A stretch of 64,000 nucleotides of DNA from Astrocystis sublimbata (GCA_022453515.1 JAJNNY010000090.1:53705-117704), one strand, 5' to 3'; shown: positions 34,054-46,467, counted from the first letter of the stretch. Numbers and translations are program-made. The notes: generated by a model not told the origin, from the sequence alone.

Positions 34054-35991
34054 CTACACGAGCTTTAAATATTGCACATCAACACCTCGTTGCCGTAGTA
34101 TATCCAAATCAATATCGAGAAAAGACATTGGTTTTGTTTCCAAATCATTGCGAAAGCCGGTAAGGTCGATTGGTAGTTGCCTGAGTCGCGGGTCCTCTCG
34201 TAAAACCTGCCCAGTCTGTTGATTAAGATACAAAGTATCCCATCTTTCTGAATCCTCATTCTGCACTTTTGTCGCTCGAATTTCCTTAGGTAAAAGCCCA
34301 AGGAGAGCTTCCCCCATCGAGAGCCCTTCCACAAAGCATTCCCCTACGACAAGGTATCGGCCGCTGCCGAGTGACCGAAGTACCATCGGCGCATCACATC
34401 CTAGAAGAACGCATACCTCGTCCCCCGCCTGAGTTGATGGCGGAGCTATGCCTATGTATCCATCTGTGCACTCGATGAATCGTTTGTCACCGTTCTTGAA
34501 TACAATTTGGGCAAGATAATCCCCGCAAGGACTTCTCGGCTGGAAATGGCGAGGATCATACGTGGTGCCAGATACCATTCGGAGCATCGTCTGAAAACCG
34601 CCGTCCGATAATTGGGCTCTGATATCAGCAGGACATGGTGTGTAGCTATCGCAGTGAACATCCATAACAAAAGTTCTAGCCAGAGCTTCCAACATGCTTA
34701 TCCCGGTGCAATATGGTTCATCAGGATCTGATACCGCAGGTAACATGTCACGTATCTCGTCGTAAGGGTTGGGCCGCCCAGCATTGTCTATGCCCGAAAA
34801 CGGCTGGGATGACTTGACCATAGCCTTGACCACACCCGCAACCCTCAAGGTCCCGTTCTCGGAAAACTCATAATGAGCGCGTATGGAAGACGAGGCTAGC
34901 ATCGGGCTCATCTGCATAGGCTCGGTAGTCTTTCTGTACCATGTCGGAATCCAGCTCGGGCTGGGATCGCCGGGAGCCAGCTCACAGTCGCGAAGCACGT
35001 TGAGTTTGCGACTATGCACCATCTGTTGCACGATTCTTTGGTACACGTCAGTCCACGGCTTCGCGTAGTCCGGGCGGCCGCACGCGGCTCTCTCGGTTTC
35101 GGTCAACATGGATCGAACACCATAGATCCGGTCACGCGGGTCGCGACAGAGGCAATTCTCGAATATCCGTCGAAAATCGTCGAAGTGAACTATCGGGGGT
35201 TGAAAAATGAAGCCTTGTAGCGCGATGGTCCGTATTCCAAGCTGCCTCCTGAGGCGCGCGTCCGAACTGACACCGCTTGGCTTGAGGAACAAGCATCGAA
35301 GAGCAAGATGGAACCTTGCCCAGAGCATTTCGCTGGCGCCGCACTTGATCACAGCCGACGCGTTAGCGAGGAAGATCTCCTGTCGGATCCATAGCCTGTC
35401 GAACCAGGGTCGGCATATCAGGTGATACACCGCGCGCATGTCCTGGTCGGGAAAATCAAGTCTGCTTTGATGATCGGCTATACGGGCATCTGAGGATAGG
35501 TCTGCAGGTACTATCTGCCCTGATGGATCCAGAGTGATCTGAGATCCAATATAGTCCATCCGCGCCATAGCTGTGCTGCTGTCATCCTCCGCCGGACCCA
35601 GCCAGGCAACGACTCGCGCAGCTAGCTGGTAGATTTCTCCCATCCGTTCAACCTGCGGTCCCTTCTCAACGGTGTTGGATTGGTCGATGCAAATCGCATC
35701 AATCCACATACGACGCGGGCGGTCATTGTACCGCAAATGACGAAGAGCAATGTGTAGATTCCGTGTCACATAGAGCGTCGACCTTCCATGCCCATCCGGG
35801 ATGCGGACAGGTTGCTTATCATCTTCGGAGCCCCAGACATAAGAAAGGGCCTCATAAAGGGGCGGGCTATTGGCCTGGAATGTTTCGTTCGTAATGCTGA
35901 TGGTGAGATCGTCGTCGTCATTCCCAGCGAAAATGGTCGCTATTCTGATATACTCATCGCAAGGAAGGCTCGAGTACTTGTAGTTAGCCAT
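34054..35991 (-). CDS. HET-domain (heterokaryon incompatibility) protein, 645 aa
   Basis: Single exon from ATG 35991. HET domain at about residues 46-190: LYEALSYVWGSEDD (45-58), RMWIDAICIDQSNTVEKGPQ (94-113) and YQLAARVVAWLGPAEDD (121-137). The C-terminal part repeats the layout of the HET gene at 29.5-31.7 kb: DGYIGIAPPSTQAGDEVCVL then GRYLVVGECFVEGLSMGEAL. The two proteins are divergent paralogues rather than a recent duplication. It probably acts in non-self recognition and cell death. Its 3' end is 51 bp from the Zn2Cys6 relic on the opposite strand. Confidence 0.92.
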   Translation of the reverse strand: MANYKYSSLPCDEYIRIATIFAGNDDDDLTISITNETFQANSPPLYEALSYVWGSEDDKQPVRIPDGHGRSTLYVTRNLHIALRHLRYNDRPRRMWIDAICIDQSNTVEKGPQVERMGEIYQLAARVVAWLGPAEDDSSTAMARMDYIGSQITLDPSGQIVPADLSSDARIADHQSRLDFPDQDMRAVYHLICRPWFDRLWIRQEIFLANASAVIKCGASEMLWARFHLALRCLFLKPSGVSSDARLRRQLGIRTIALQGFIFQPPIVHFDDFRRIFENCLCRDPRDRIYGVRSMLTETERAACGRPDYAKPWTDVYQRIVQQMVHSRKLNVLRDCELAPGDPSPSWIPTWYRKTTEPMQMSPMLASSSIRAHYEFSENGTLRVAGVVKAMVKSSQPFSGIDNAGRPNPYDEIRDMLPAVSDPDEPYCTGISMLEALARTFVMDVHCDSYTPCPADIRAQLSDGGFQTMLRMVSGTTYDPRHFQPRSPCGDYLAQIVFKNGDKRFIECTDGYIGIAPPSTQAGDEVCVLLGCDAPMVLRSLGSGRYLVVGECFVEGLSMGEALLGLLPKEIRATKVQNEDSERWDTLYLNQQTGQVLREDPRLRQLPIDLTGFRNDLETKPMSFLDIDLDILRQRGVDVQYLKLV

Positions 35992-36698
35992 GTATTGACG
36001 AAACGTGGGGAAGGCTAGGACAAGGGTTGCGGTGTATTGTTAAATCTGTTCCTTTCGGCAAGTCTTGTTGTCGAGTCTATTTAGCGAGTCCTTAACCTTG
36101 AGTGAGTATGGGGTTCTAGTCCTTCGCATCAAATACCGTGGTATTTACAAGGTTAACAAGTGCCATTGGCAGTGGATAAAGTCAGGTGACCACTGATGAC
36201 ACGGATGTGGAGCGTTAGAAGTATGACCCAAAATGAAGACAATTGGAATATGAAGATGAATAATCAGTACGGTTTTCGTAAGACGTGCTATAACGTCTAT
36301 GCTTGTTAGTTAGGCAGCCGCCGTAGTAACATCATTTTGTGTTATATAAAAAGGAAGATATTAAGTCGCAAAATTAGTAATATTAGGGTTTGCAATAGAC
36401 CTAGTATCATAAAATATAGCTTGATATTTTCGCTGTTGTTTCTTTCGGAACTATGATTGGGGTCTTAAACAACGTGCCTTGACTCAGTGTTATATAGGTC
36501 CCCTTCTAATTATCACCTTAAAGACATCCTGTGGGCCAGGTATCGGTTTTATTGTAATGGATCTAGTACCAAACTCTGCTATGTAGAGGACATGGGTGTA
36601 TGCATCAGGGTTTTCCTTCCCTATGAGATAGGAGGAAGCAAGTACACTGCCGCCACCTCCGATATAGTCCCTGATAAAATCTATACACCTACTCATAC
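35992..36698. other. Intergenic, HET promoter side
   Basis: Promoter region of the second HET gene and 3' region of the membrane protein gene. AT-rich between about 36,300 and 36,450. No gene seen. Confidence 0.55.
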
Positions 36699-38048
36699 TC
36701 AGTACGCATTTCCAATACCACGTGCCCTTCCCATCCTCCGTCCCCGGTATTCCGCACCGTCCGGCCCCGTCTCAGAGGCCGTGAAGCCCGCACTGCCGTC
36801 CTGACTATCCACGCTCCATTGATATTGGTACTGATACGGATACGGATACGGATGCTCGTCCGTCTTCGTCACACACGTCTCCTCACTCTCCCTCCCCAGC
36901 GCATCCCTCCGCTCAACCCCATGCTCAGCCTGAATGTGATCATGAGCATAAAACCGTGAATAAGGCTGCGATGCATCCGTAGGCGCAGGTCCAGGTCCAG
37001 ATGCACCTGCACCCCACAGCCTGCCCTCCCGCCACTCCCTCGGCGGCCGCTCAATCACGACGCGCACCTCGCCTCTGTTGGCGCCCTGATACGTCGACGC
37101 CATCGAGGGGCTGCTTTTTCTCTCTCTCCTTCCACCGCCACCTCCACCTTCCTCTTCCCTCCCTCCCCCTTTTCCTTCCTCGCCATCACTACTATCCTTC
37201 CCCCCCACCCCAGCAATACCATAAGTCCGCCCAGCAATGTCTCCTCCACCTCCACCTCCACCCCCATCCCCACTTCCCTGCCCATACCACCGCCCCCTTC
37301 TCTGCGCAAGCGGCCGCACAGCGAGCAGCGTAACCAGCAGGATGAAGATAAACACCGACACCACGATCGCCACGATCAGCAGGATCGGCGGCTCCTTCCA
37401 TACGCCGGAAGCCGGCCCCCATGGGCTGGTCGAGGTGGGTGTGGAGGTTGGTTTTGGGTTGGGGTTGTTGTGGGGAGATTGGGTTGGTGCGGAGGGAGGT
37501 GGTGAGGCGTCTACGGGGAAGGGGAGGATTGTGAGGGTGTTTTGGGAGGTTGAGGGGATAGGGGTAGGGGTCTTGGCGTCGGCGCCTGCAGCGGGGATGA
37601 ATGGGGACTTGGCGTTTGTTGCTGAGGGCAGGCTGAGTTGGCTGTCTGACGATGATGAAATGAACGTCGTGAGAGACGACAGCGAAGCTATTGTGGATGA
37701 GCTTGATGATGATAAGGTAGGTGCATCGTTGTCTGCCGTGCTACTTGTTTTTATAGGTATGATCGCTATGACTGAGGACGATGTCGGCGAAGTAGTTGTC
37801 GCACTAGAGCTGGTAGTTGGTGTTGATGATGATGTGACGGATGAAGTCAAGGACGTCCATGTTATCTGAGTGTCTGTTGCACTAATAGGAGTGGTCGGTA
37901 CGAATGTGACAGGCGATGTGAACGATACCGATGTCGTCGAGATGTCTGTCGGGCTCATGTTTGTTGTCGTGCTGGTCGTAGTTGTGGAGGTGTTGGCAAA
38001 GGACGTCCAGATTGAATTAGCAGGTGCAGGAAGCTGTGTGTCTGCCAT
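36699..38048 (-). CDS. Ser/Thr-rich single-pass membrane protein, 449 aa
   Basis: Single exon from ATG 38048. Residues 1-215 are extremely rich in Ser, Thr and Pro, as in O-mannosylated fungal cell-wall stalks. One transmembrane helix follows at about residues 219-243 (PPILLIVAIVVSVFIFILLV). The C-terminal ~200 residues are Gly- and Arg-rich, with a Glu/Gly low-complexity block and a Tyr/Pro/Gln repeat (YPYPYQYQYQ), and are presumably cytoplasmic. The layout recalls wall-stress sensors of the WSC/Mid2 type, but there is no WSC cysteine domain and no clear cleavable signal peptide, so the start may be incomplete (a 5' exon could be missing). Function unknown. Confidence 0.65.
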   Translation of the reverse strand: MADTQLPAPANSIWTSFANTSTTTTSTTTNMSPTDISTTSVSFTSPVTFVPTTPISATDTQITWTSLTSSVTSSSTPTTSSSATTTSPTSSSVIAIIPIKTSSTADNDAPTLSSSSSSTIASLSSLTTFISSSSDSQLSLPSATNAKSPFIPAAGADAKTPTPIPSTSQNTLTILPFPVDASPPPSAPTQSPHNNPNPKPTSTPTSTSPWGPASGVWKEPPILLIVAIVVSVFIFILLVTLLAVRPLAQRRGRWYGQGSGDGGGGGGGGDIAGRTYGIAGVGGKDSSDGEEGKGGGREEEGGGGGGRRERKSSPSMASTYQGANRGEVRVVIERPPREWREGRLWGAGASGPGPAPTDASQPYSRFYAHDHIQAEHGVERRDALGRESEETCVTKTDEHPYPYPYQYQYQWSVDSQDGSAGFTASETGPDGAEYRGRRMGRARGIGNAY

Positions 38049-40315
38049 TTCTGTGCTTAGATCGGATCATGGCCTTGAGAGTAGCGGAATCAGGCTTGCA
38101 ACATTGGGGTCTCTTCAGTTCTAGGGAGAACAGTTTCCATAGTCGAGACAGCTTCGATATTTGCCTTTGGTCTCAAGTTACGTTCCGGTTGACTGAGTCC
38201 CAAATCCTGTGTGTGTGCGAAGTCTGAAGATTTTTCGTCCATTTTCTAGGATCTCATATTTTTTATTCGTCCCCCATTCGCTCTCATTCGCCGCAGGGCA
38301 CCGCGCTCGTGGCAGACGGGCTAGAAGAGATCTGTCCGTTGAAGATCCCGAGCGGGGAATGTTTGGAGAATATGATACCGGGCCCATCTTGCCAATGATC
38401 TGTTCCTGGTTATCGGCAATATTCAACGTCGCCCAATCTCAGGGTGAGGACGGATAAACACATCTGGGCGGCACGGCACACATTGCAACCTTAATACCCG
38501 GAGAAAGCCCGCTTTGGATAAGTCAAATCGCCAAAGCGTTGGGCTGTCAGGTGTGTTTAGTAACTATGAAGAATTTTTTTCAGCACAAAACAGCGAATGT
38601 GTTCAAAAGTAAAATGGAAATCGAGCGGAATATATGTAATTAAAAACTAATCCCAACCAGCAAACATATAATTATACTCTTACCAACAACGCGGGCTGAT
38701 CATGAAGCGGTAATCAATTCAATGGAAGAGGTGCCATGGCAAAGCGTATAAAATAAAGCTTTTTCGAGTCAGTTACAATCAGTCATTAAAGTCGCTAAAC
38801 TTTTAGTGTGTCAAGTGTTGCTTAAATGACAGGACATGTTTATCAAGGAGCGCATGACAGTATGTAAGAGGTATCCTCCTGCGACGGCTTTACTTGAGTT
38901 GTATGACTAGGTACCGAGGTATACACAGAGTTGCCCTTGGAGGGAGCTCACAGATTCTAACACAGTGAAACCAACGCAATAAGATCCGATCTAAGAATTA
39001 CTAGAATTATGTAAGCTAGACTGGAAGACAAGATTGACAGACCTAGCATTTCGTCTCACATCATAGACCATGTTTGCTATAAGGGATCGCTCTGTGAGTA
39101 TTGTCACCGGCCTTTTGCATGTTCTCAATCTACTAGTTGTGATGAGTTCTGCGGCTGAACATATGCCTTAAGTCAATAGAGAACTGCCCAGGCTTCGCGA
39201 GGGGCGTGTCTTACGACTGGGACTAGCCCCCTGGTCTCCCTTTGGCGCTTCATCGCAAAATAATTGTCCGCTTCCCATTCAATTCACCTTGCGACGTGCA
39301 TGCACAACAATCAGGTCTCTAAACATCCCCCACAGAGCCCCCGGAAGCTCCAGCCAGAGCGCCAAACACCAGTGGCATCGTGCATGCAAGGACACAATAT
39401 ACAGCACTGCTTCGGTAGTTATCTCTTCGTATATCACTGGTTGGACCAGACGTAGCCGCCGAGAATGTTTCGTAATCAAGGCTAGTAGCTGAGTGTCCAA
39501 TTAGACGAGGCAAAGCCCCCGAACCGTTATTTGTTGCACGTTACACAGGGGCAAGTTACGGGATCGAGCTCTAGCTAATTAGTGATCAACGCTTACGGCC
39601 GAAAGAGCTGTTTCGTATTCAGTAGCTGTCCAGCTTGTCGAAGACAGGGCAAGCCTATAGGCTCAAGTTACAGCTACAGAGTCACCTGCAGGCGCACTTG
39701 GATCCCTAGAGGGTTAATTTGTTGGTTGATGCGTCTTGCGCGATACTGGACGGACAGGAGCATTACACTGGCGGTACTTTTGTGCTTGTTACTGGCTCTG
39801 AGAAATTGCCGTCGTGCTCCTCGTTTCCGCGCTGAGTGAGATCCCCCCATTTGCTCAAAAGTTATGTCGCTGAACTTATCCCCGTCGCTGAAACAGCTTC
39901 ATGCGCCTCGCCTGTACAGTCCTATTTCCTCGAATCAGAGCTTTTTATAAGCAAGTAATACAATATAGAAGTTGTGAATAACATGTGACAATGAAAAGAA
40001 TCAGAAGTCATACAGCAAGGGAGGGTATAACCAGCGCCGTCCAGATGTGATGGTCATGCAACATGCTGTCGCATACGTAAAGGATTTCAGGGCTTTTTCC
40101 AGAAATCTCCGTGGTTACCCTCGGCCCAGTGTTGTCATACGCTTATTGGAGTTGGTACACTGAGACACTCAATCGAGTGGGCGATGACGTCTGGCCATGC
40201 CCATCCCACATGTATAAAGGATGTCTTCCACGAATTATCAGTTCTAGAGATGCGGTAATATTGGTGATCTCAATTGAAAAGGCGATGATGTTGCTGTGAA
40301 AATCTTCCCGTGGGC
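38049..40315. other. 2.3-kb intergenic region
   Basis: No supported gene. The central part (about 38,560-39,060) is AT-rich. Short ORFs have no domains and overlap each other. Confidence 0.55.
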
Positions 40316-41576
40316 TCATCTACCAGCACCACGGCGCGCTGCTCGCTCTTGCAACCGCGCGCTTCTCCGTACACCTTCCGAAGGAGCGGGTGTGTTGCTT
40401 CTGTTCGCTCGCCTTCGCTTCGAGGATGATTTCTCGACTCGACTCTTTTGCCCGGGGCCGGGTTTGTTTGTTCTTTGAGTAGCTTTCGCCTTACCGGCCT
40501 TCTTGGAAGGGGGCCGAGGTGAGTGGCGAGAGGCGCTCTGATGCGACTGACCCACGCCGGCGGCCGCACAACGCGTCTTGCAGCGTTCCTCCATTCCGTC
40601 TATGAAATATCGAACGAATTGGGTGCTAGCGATCCCTCCAGTCTGTGTCTCCAGCGCGGCGATGAACCCGGAAACCATGACGTAGAACGAGTCCACTCGC
40701 TTCTCGCGAGACCCAACGTATGATACCATCATGTCAAGAAGCGTGGAGTTGACGAGATCTTTCGACCTCGTCTGGTACAGCCACGTTAATTTGTCGACAG
40801 TGCTTCTTTTGTTGTCTTCGGTGACGGAATTGATCATTTCCTGCAGGTGGCTTCTAAGCTCGGCGTCATCCGGGTCGGGCCGCTCTTCTTGTGGAAGTTC
40901 CCCGACTTCCTGGGGTTGTTCGGGTTGTTTTAGGGTCCGCGATGCTGCTTCGGGGTCCGCATCTGGTCTATGAGACGAGTAATGGGCGAAGTGGGCCACG
41001 ATGCTGTCGAATGAGAAGTGGTGCGATATGTCTATGAGCGAGTTCCACCTCTTCGATCGGTCCATCTGAGGGTTTTCCCATAGTGTTGGCTTCAGGATCA
41101 ATTCCATAACTATGCTTCTCCAAGATTGCTCAATCTGTTTAAACCTTTCGTCGCGTCTGTTCCGGAGTGCGGCCTCGAACTCTTCTCGGGTTTCGGACGT
41201 TGAGCTCAATTCGTGAACATCGTAGAACCAATGCAGAGGGTCTTGGATGGCAAAGGCCATGGAATTGAATTCGGCATGTAGAGATTCGAAAATGTCCTCT
41301 TCCTTGTACTTGAACTTGTGGTTTGGCCATCCCCACAGGGGGTCGTTATCAATCCCCTCCCAGTCGATATTATGCGGTATATGAAGGCGCCGGAAGCCTG
41401 CAATGCTAGAGTCAGCTTTCGTCGTTGAAGCGGCAACATACGCAGAAGGCGAAATCTTGGAGGCATTGACATGACCCAGGTAGGGGATGTCATGCTCCGA
41501 ATGAGCTCATGCTCAAAAGTATGGGGTCGTGATCATCCTTACCTTCTGGATTGAGGTTCTTGTCTCGATTACTCAT
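40316..41576 (-). CDS. Hypothetical protein with basic C-terminus
   Basis: Preferred model: exon 1 41576-41543 (11 codons), intron 41398-41542, exon 2 41397-40316, 371 aa. The join gives NLNPEGFRRLHIPHNIDWEG, which continues smoothly into DPLWGWPNHKFKYKEEDIF. Alternative: start at ATG 41493 with a shorter 51-bp intron (GTATGT donor, GCTGAC branch, same TTGCAG acceptor). The body is acidic-helical with Trp-rich N-terminal motifs. Residues from ~300 are Lys/Arg/Ser rich and include KKAGKAKATQR and RRSARLQERAARRG, resembling nuclear-localisation or DNA/RNA-contacting tails. I do not recognise the family. It is divergent to the kinase-like gene and may share its promoter. Confidence 0.68.
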
Positions 41577-42506
41577 TTTCTCTATCGTTTCAATCGCTGT
41601 TTTCTTAGGTGCAGTATCATATGTCTGCCAGCGCATGGGGAAACGAGTAAAGAAATCATAATAATAATGAGGTTACACAGAATTGTTGGAGCATATGTAT
41701 CCAGCCACCTTAGCTGGCACGGACCTGAACACAACATTTCTATTTTTGTGCGTAGCACCATGTTTGACCTCCCTCCAATCACAGAGGTGTTTTCGCGGTC
41801 TGCCGAGATGAGAAAATACCTAGTCAACTGACCAGTCACTATTGCTGTCATATTAGGGATCACAACTCCCTGAGCACAGCATCGGCCCTGTGACTCAACT
41901 CTCATTGGGATAATAAAGCACTAGGAAATACTAGGATAGTAACCGGGCATACCACCAGATATACCTCCATTCCATCATTCAATTATTGTTTAACATTACA
42001 TCATTTAAGAGCTACGTATCTATCGCTGATTGACTGCAACTCCCAGGCCAGGGACACTGGACAGTTTGGACTGCATGCTGACTGAGAGTCATAGATTGAC
42101 GCCTGTCAGAAGGTGACAATGGTAGGCACTCCATGTGGCAAGGCTCCCTTCTGAGTCCGTATCACCGTCTGAGACGCCTTGGTAAACGCTCGAACCGTTG
42201 GCTCCAACTACGGCGCCAAAAACCTTCAGATGTACAGGCGGTTGGGTCCAAGGGATAGAAGCGCTGACGCAGTTGTTTGCCTCAAACTATTGGCCCTCAG
42301 ACGTTGCCAATATGTTTGTGGTAGTACAATACCATTGCCAACAAACGAGCATACTGGCCTGACTGTATGGAGGCGCGACGTAAGCTCTTGGTGGCGAACA
42401 TCAGGAAATACGTGTGCGTACAAAAAGGAGCAATAGGGCTATGAGAATAGTTTCCCTGAGCAAGAAGTTTGTCGCTATTTTCAAGTCACAGTCATACGTC
42501 TCAGAG
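41577..42506. promoter_or_regulatory. Divergent intergenic region, basic protein / kinase-like gene
   Basis: About 0.9 kb separates two divergent starts. No gene seen. An in-frame upstream ATG at 42441 could extend the kinase-like protein by 22 residues. Confidence 0.45.
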
Positions 42507-44247
42507 ATGGCATCGAGCTCGGAATCCGAACAAGGTCGAAGTTCAGGGGACAACCAGGGCAAGGGAAAGAGCAAAGCCAGCCGCGCAGAAGATGCAGTTC
42601 CAGGTGCATCTTCGGTTACATGTGTTAAAAACGAACCTGAACATGACACCTTTCCGATAAGCCAGTGTGTTTATAGCTGGGATCAGCTGGTAGGGATCAC
42701 TTCGTCCCTAGCAGACTCCCCTTTTCGAGTCATGATCCTGCCCATGGTTAAGGGTATCGACATATCTGCGTACGGAAGTGCACGCCGTTTCGCCATCGAC
42801 GAGGACTGGGTGAACATTGAAGATATCGAAGCCGAGCCGGATGAGGACGCCTTAGTCAAGCTCTTTGCCTTGGTAGCAACCAAGGATAACGTCGGCTGCA
42901 GCGTTGCCCATCGAGACACCTGCTTCACTTTATATTTCAATATTGAACATGCGGACGATCCTTTGATTCTCAGCAACCGTTCCCAGCATAATCTCTATGT
43001 TGCGAGAGTTCGCGGCGAGAACATAATAGAGAAGGCATCAGAGGTCGAAAAACGGGCTGTCTTTGAACTTTCTCTGGGTGAATGGGCCATCTCCACTGAC
43101 GACGAAACGCTGGTCGAAGTAAAGGTGCTGGAACGAGAACATTGGCCCATCACTCGTAGCCTTTCAACCAAACGTCCCCTAGAAGCCGCCGAGGCGCGAT
43201 CCAGAAAGACCCGCGTGCCGCCCCATTTGGGAGGTGTCACAGAAGAGATTCTAGAAAGAGTGCCGACTGGAAACGACCTTCTCGCACTCCGACGGGGGGA
43301 GGTGTTGCGCATCGGCGCTGGCGAACGCCACTCTGAGCTCAAGCAGCTCGCGATTATCTCGGACCACGAGCGCACTCGTGTCAGTCGACTGGAAGTTCTG
43401 GGTCAACCAGGAAGTTCGATTGCCGTCAAAATCATGAAGACGGTGAATTTGGGTGAAAGGGCTACAGTAAGGGCTGCCGAAGCTTGGGTGCGTGAGACGC
43501 GTATACGTTGCTTATTTGGACATCATGTAAGTTCTTGCCGCATTTATCCTCCATTCACATTCGAGGAGCAAAGAGGCTGACCCGTCTTTCTAGTTTGCCA
43601 TACCGCGTTATTTCGGCGCCGATGCCCGTTTCCATGGCATCTACAGCGAGTATATCGAAGGCAAGCCGCTCATGGATTACCGAGACGATGGCCTTCGGTT
43701 TCAAGGTAACTTTATCAGGTCGTGGAGGATTCTGAGCGACATGGCTGGGGCTTTGTCGTTCATCCACGAGCACAATGTGGTTCACGCCGATGTCAGCCCG
43801 ATCAACATCGTATTCGATCCCTTTCGTGGTGCTGTTCTCGTCGGCTTCAGCAGAAGTTACCGAGTGGGGGATAAGCTACGAAGCTTTGGAGCGCCGTGGT
43901 ATCTTCCGCCAGAGTTTCTTTCTAGTTCGGACTCCCACGGCAAAGCCTCCGATATCTGGGCACTTGGGGTTATCATGCAGTGGGTCCTCGGCCAGATACC
44001 TATGCCTGAATTCGAGAAAAAGTGGGATGTCGCCGATCTCCATCCATCTGGTATGCCAAAGGCGCACAATGAGGAGGCGCGCAGCCGAATGTCACAGTGG
44101 CTTGGTTTGGTATTACGGTCAAAGGCGCCTCTTATCAGGAATCTCGACAAGATTTACGGGGTTGTGAATGGTCTCTTGGAGGAGTTGCCAGATTACCGAA
44201 CTGACGCCGCAACGCTCAAAGAGCATATTGTCGAGTCCTATGTATAA
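42507..44247 (+). CDS. Protein kinase-like protein with degenerate DFG motif
   Basis: Two exons: 42507-43526 and 43594-44247, 557 aa, with a 67-bp intron (GTAAGT donor, GGCTGACC branch, TTTCTAG acceptor). The N-terminal 60 residues are Ser/Glu/Lys rich. Residues ~60-230 form an unassigned globular domain. The kinase domain spans about 285-540. The VAIK-type lysine is present (AVKIMK, K308), as is the catalytic loop (VVHADVSPIN: D406, N411). The metal-binding DFG is replaced by VGF (423-425), and APE reads PPE (445-447). The missing DFG aspartate suggests a pseudokinase or atypical enzyme. An in-frame ATG at 42441 is an alternative start. Substrate and pathway unknown. Related HAD-type kinase-like proteins occur in expanded fungal families. 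Confidence 0.8.
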
Positions 44248-45176
44248 TCAAGTTCAAGACTTACGGCATTAGCATTTCCTTTAGATACCTAGGTAGTCAG
44301 CAAGTTAATGGTTAACAAGATTACCCCGCATCACCGAACTATGAGAGAAACTCGGAATAACTTTGCACATGATACGCTTGTCTTTTTCGTATAGCACAGA
44401 TGTCCCTCACGGCCATACATAATTACCATATAATGTTCCAGTTGACCGAAGGCATTGAAAAGCCACAAGAACCGGCGGGGAGAATGGCCAATCATGTTTG
44501 GAATAGTATTGATATGTTGCACCTAGCAGGTACTTGCCCAGACCTAGACAGCTTTGCAGACGGACAAATGTGATGCATGACTCAAGAAGTCTAGACACAT
44601 CAAGAGACGCCTTTCCCAAGCATTGCGCACCCGTAGCCAACAATCGCGACATACGAGCTGTGCCGAGTTTGGGAAGGGATAGATGACTTAAATGTGTAAA
44701 AATTGGTTAAGACGCAAATAAAGTTAGGAAATGCAGGAACAGGGTCGAGAAGGGTGTCGTGGGGGTCCCCGCTGCATGTCGATGGCAGAGGTAGCCGACG
44801 GGTCTAGCGGAAAGGGGGATGGTGTGAACGGTTGAGACGCGTGTTTAATGCGGGGAGTGGAGTCCGGCGGCGTTCTTTGTTGTTTTCTAGAAAGCGCATC
44901 TCTCCATGAGCTCATTCTTTCGGCGAGATTGTGAGATTCGTTTCAATCCTGCAGGATAGCTACTACCCCCCACTACATAGTACATAGGTTGTACTTGCCT
45001 ATACCAGTATAGGAGTTGCAAGCTTGACGCTTTATTTCTTCGTAGGGTATTAAGTAGATGGGATGATGGGGTGTTGCTAAGTCGATGTTTGTAATTAATA
45101 ACCATGAACTTAGATCTTGTGGACAGCAACATGCCATAAACAGTCGAGCAAGTCGAATCAGTCAATCGCAAAGATG

Positions 45177-45194
45177 TTTTTTTTTTTTTTTTGC
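45177..45194. repeat. Poly-T tract, 18 nt
   Basis: Eighteen consecutive T residues in intergenic DNA. Confidence 0.9.
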
Positions 45195-46141
45195 GCATGA
45201 AGAGGAGCTGGGCAGCGGCGCAAAAGACGGGCGACGCGAGGACTCCTTTCCGAGGTTCGCATCCCAATTGACTGTGGCCTGCCTAACGTGCGCTAGCTCG
45301 GCTAGCTTAGTCTAAGAACTGGATGACCAAGTGACTAAGATATTAGGCTACTCTTTGATCTCTTGGCAGAGGTTGTTGAGTCGGTCTAGAACAGCTGATC
45401 GATTATGTACTGTATAATCGTAAGAAATAGACCATATGTTCTACAACAGGACAAGAACCGTTCGTCAGGGACCGCCTTCACTCAAAGCCACCCCTAAATG
45501 TACCAATAACCATTGGTCCATGACGTTGGAGGTACATATGTAGTAAATACCAATCTAAAATAAGTATGTACGAGTGTGGCGATTAACACGAACGACGCTC
45601 ATGCCATGCCATCTCGCATTCGGGGTTCCTTCACGGTTTGTTTGGCTCATCTTACACAAACAACGCTTGGGGTACCGGGGTACACGACACATATCCTGTT
45701 TGAAGAGCTAGCGACCCCAGCGTGCCCAGGCTCGCCAGTCTTGCCAGAGCTTCTCCTATCTACAGGACTAGTACTTCGGCGACGCGCGTTAGCAGGGTAC
45801 CGCCTGTCAGGTACCGCAAGTAGTTCGTAAGTAGGGACAGATGAGCCGGCAACTAGCCGGATAAGTGCTAGCCTGGGGCTCAATCAAGATTCAGTCAGGG
45901 GCGATGGGGACGAGAGGGGCGAGAGGGGCTGAGTTTGTCACAGACCTCGCGCGCTAATCAGTGCAAGTCATGATCTTGCCCATCTTGCAGACTTGCCCAT
46001 CTTTCTTACCCCAGACAGAACCCTGAAAAAAGGGCCCAGGCGAGCCAGGCGCAGCCAGGCGCAGCCAGGCAACACTGAACAGGCGAGAACGGGACTATCA
46101 ATCTACTCCGTACTCCGTCGAGTTCAGCTCCAGCTGCTATT

Positions 46142-46157
46142 CACACACACACACACA
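46142..46157. repeat. (CA)8 microsatellite
   Basis: Eight consecutive CA units. Confidence 0.9.
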
Positions 46158-46442
46158 ACCTTAGCATGCAAACTACTGGCGCAAGCGCTGGGCGAACCTA
46201 CCGCACTATGCACTATGTACTTGGCAGTTAGTTCAGCTGACTATCCATTCACTCATACACATCACTTGATGTGAATGAATGAATGCAGATCTGGTAAGAC
46301 AGAACAGCCTGTTCGTGCGGGTCGGGGCGAGGTTGTTTTAGGAGTGCAGACATGTCAGGGTCCGAGCAGCAGAGGATGCCAGGAACGAGCGCAAGAGACA
46401 GACAGCAAACCGTGCTGACGGCTGCGACAGATCATCTAACCA

Positions 46443-46467
46443 CATGCTGCAGATGATCTGCAGCATG
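46443..46467. repeat. 25-bp perfect inverted repeat, 12-bp arms, 1-nt spacer
   Basis: CATGCTGCAGAT, one G, then ATCTGCAGCATG. It lies about 620 bp upstream of the desaturase ATG. It could fold as a hairpin or bind a dimeric factor; no known motif assigned. Confidence 0.85.
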
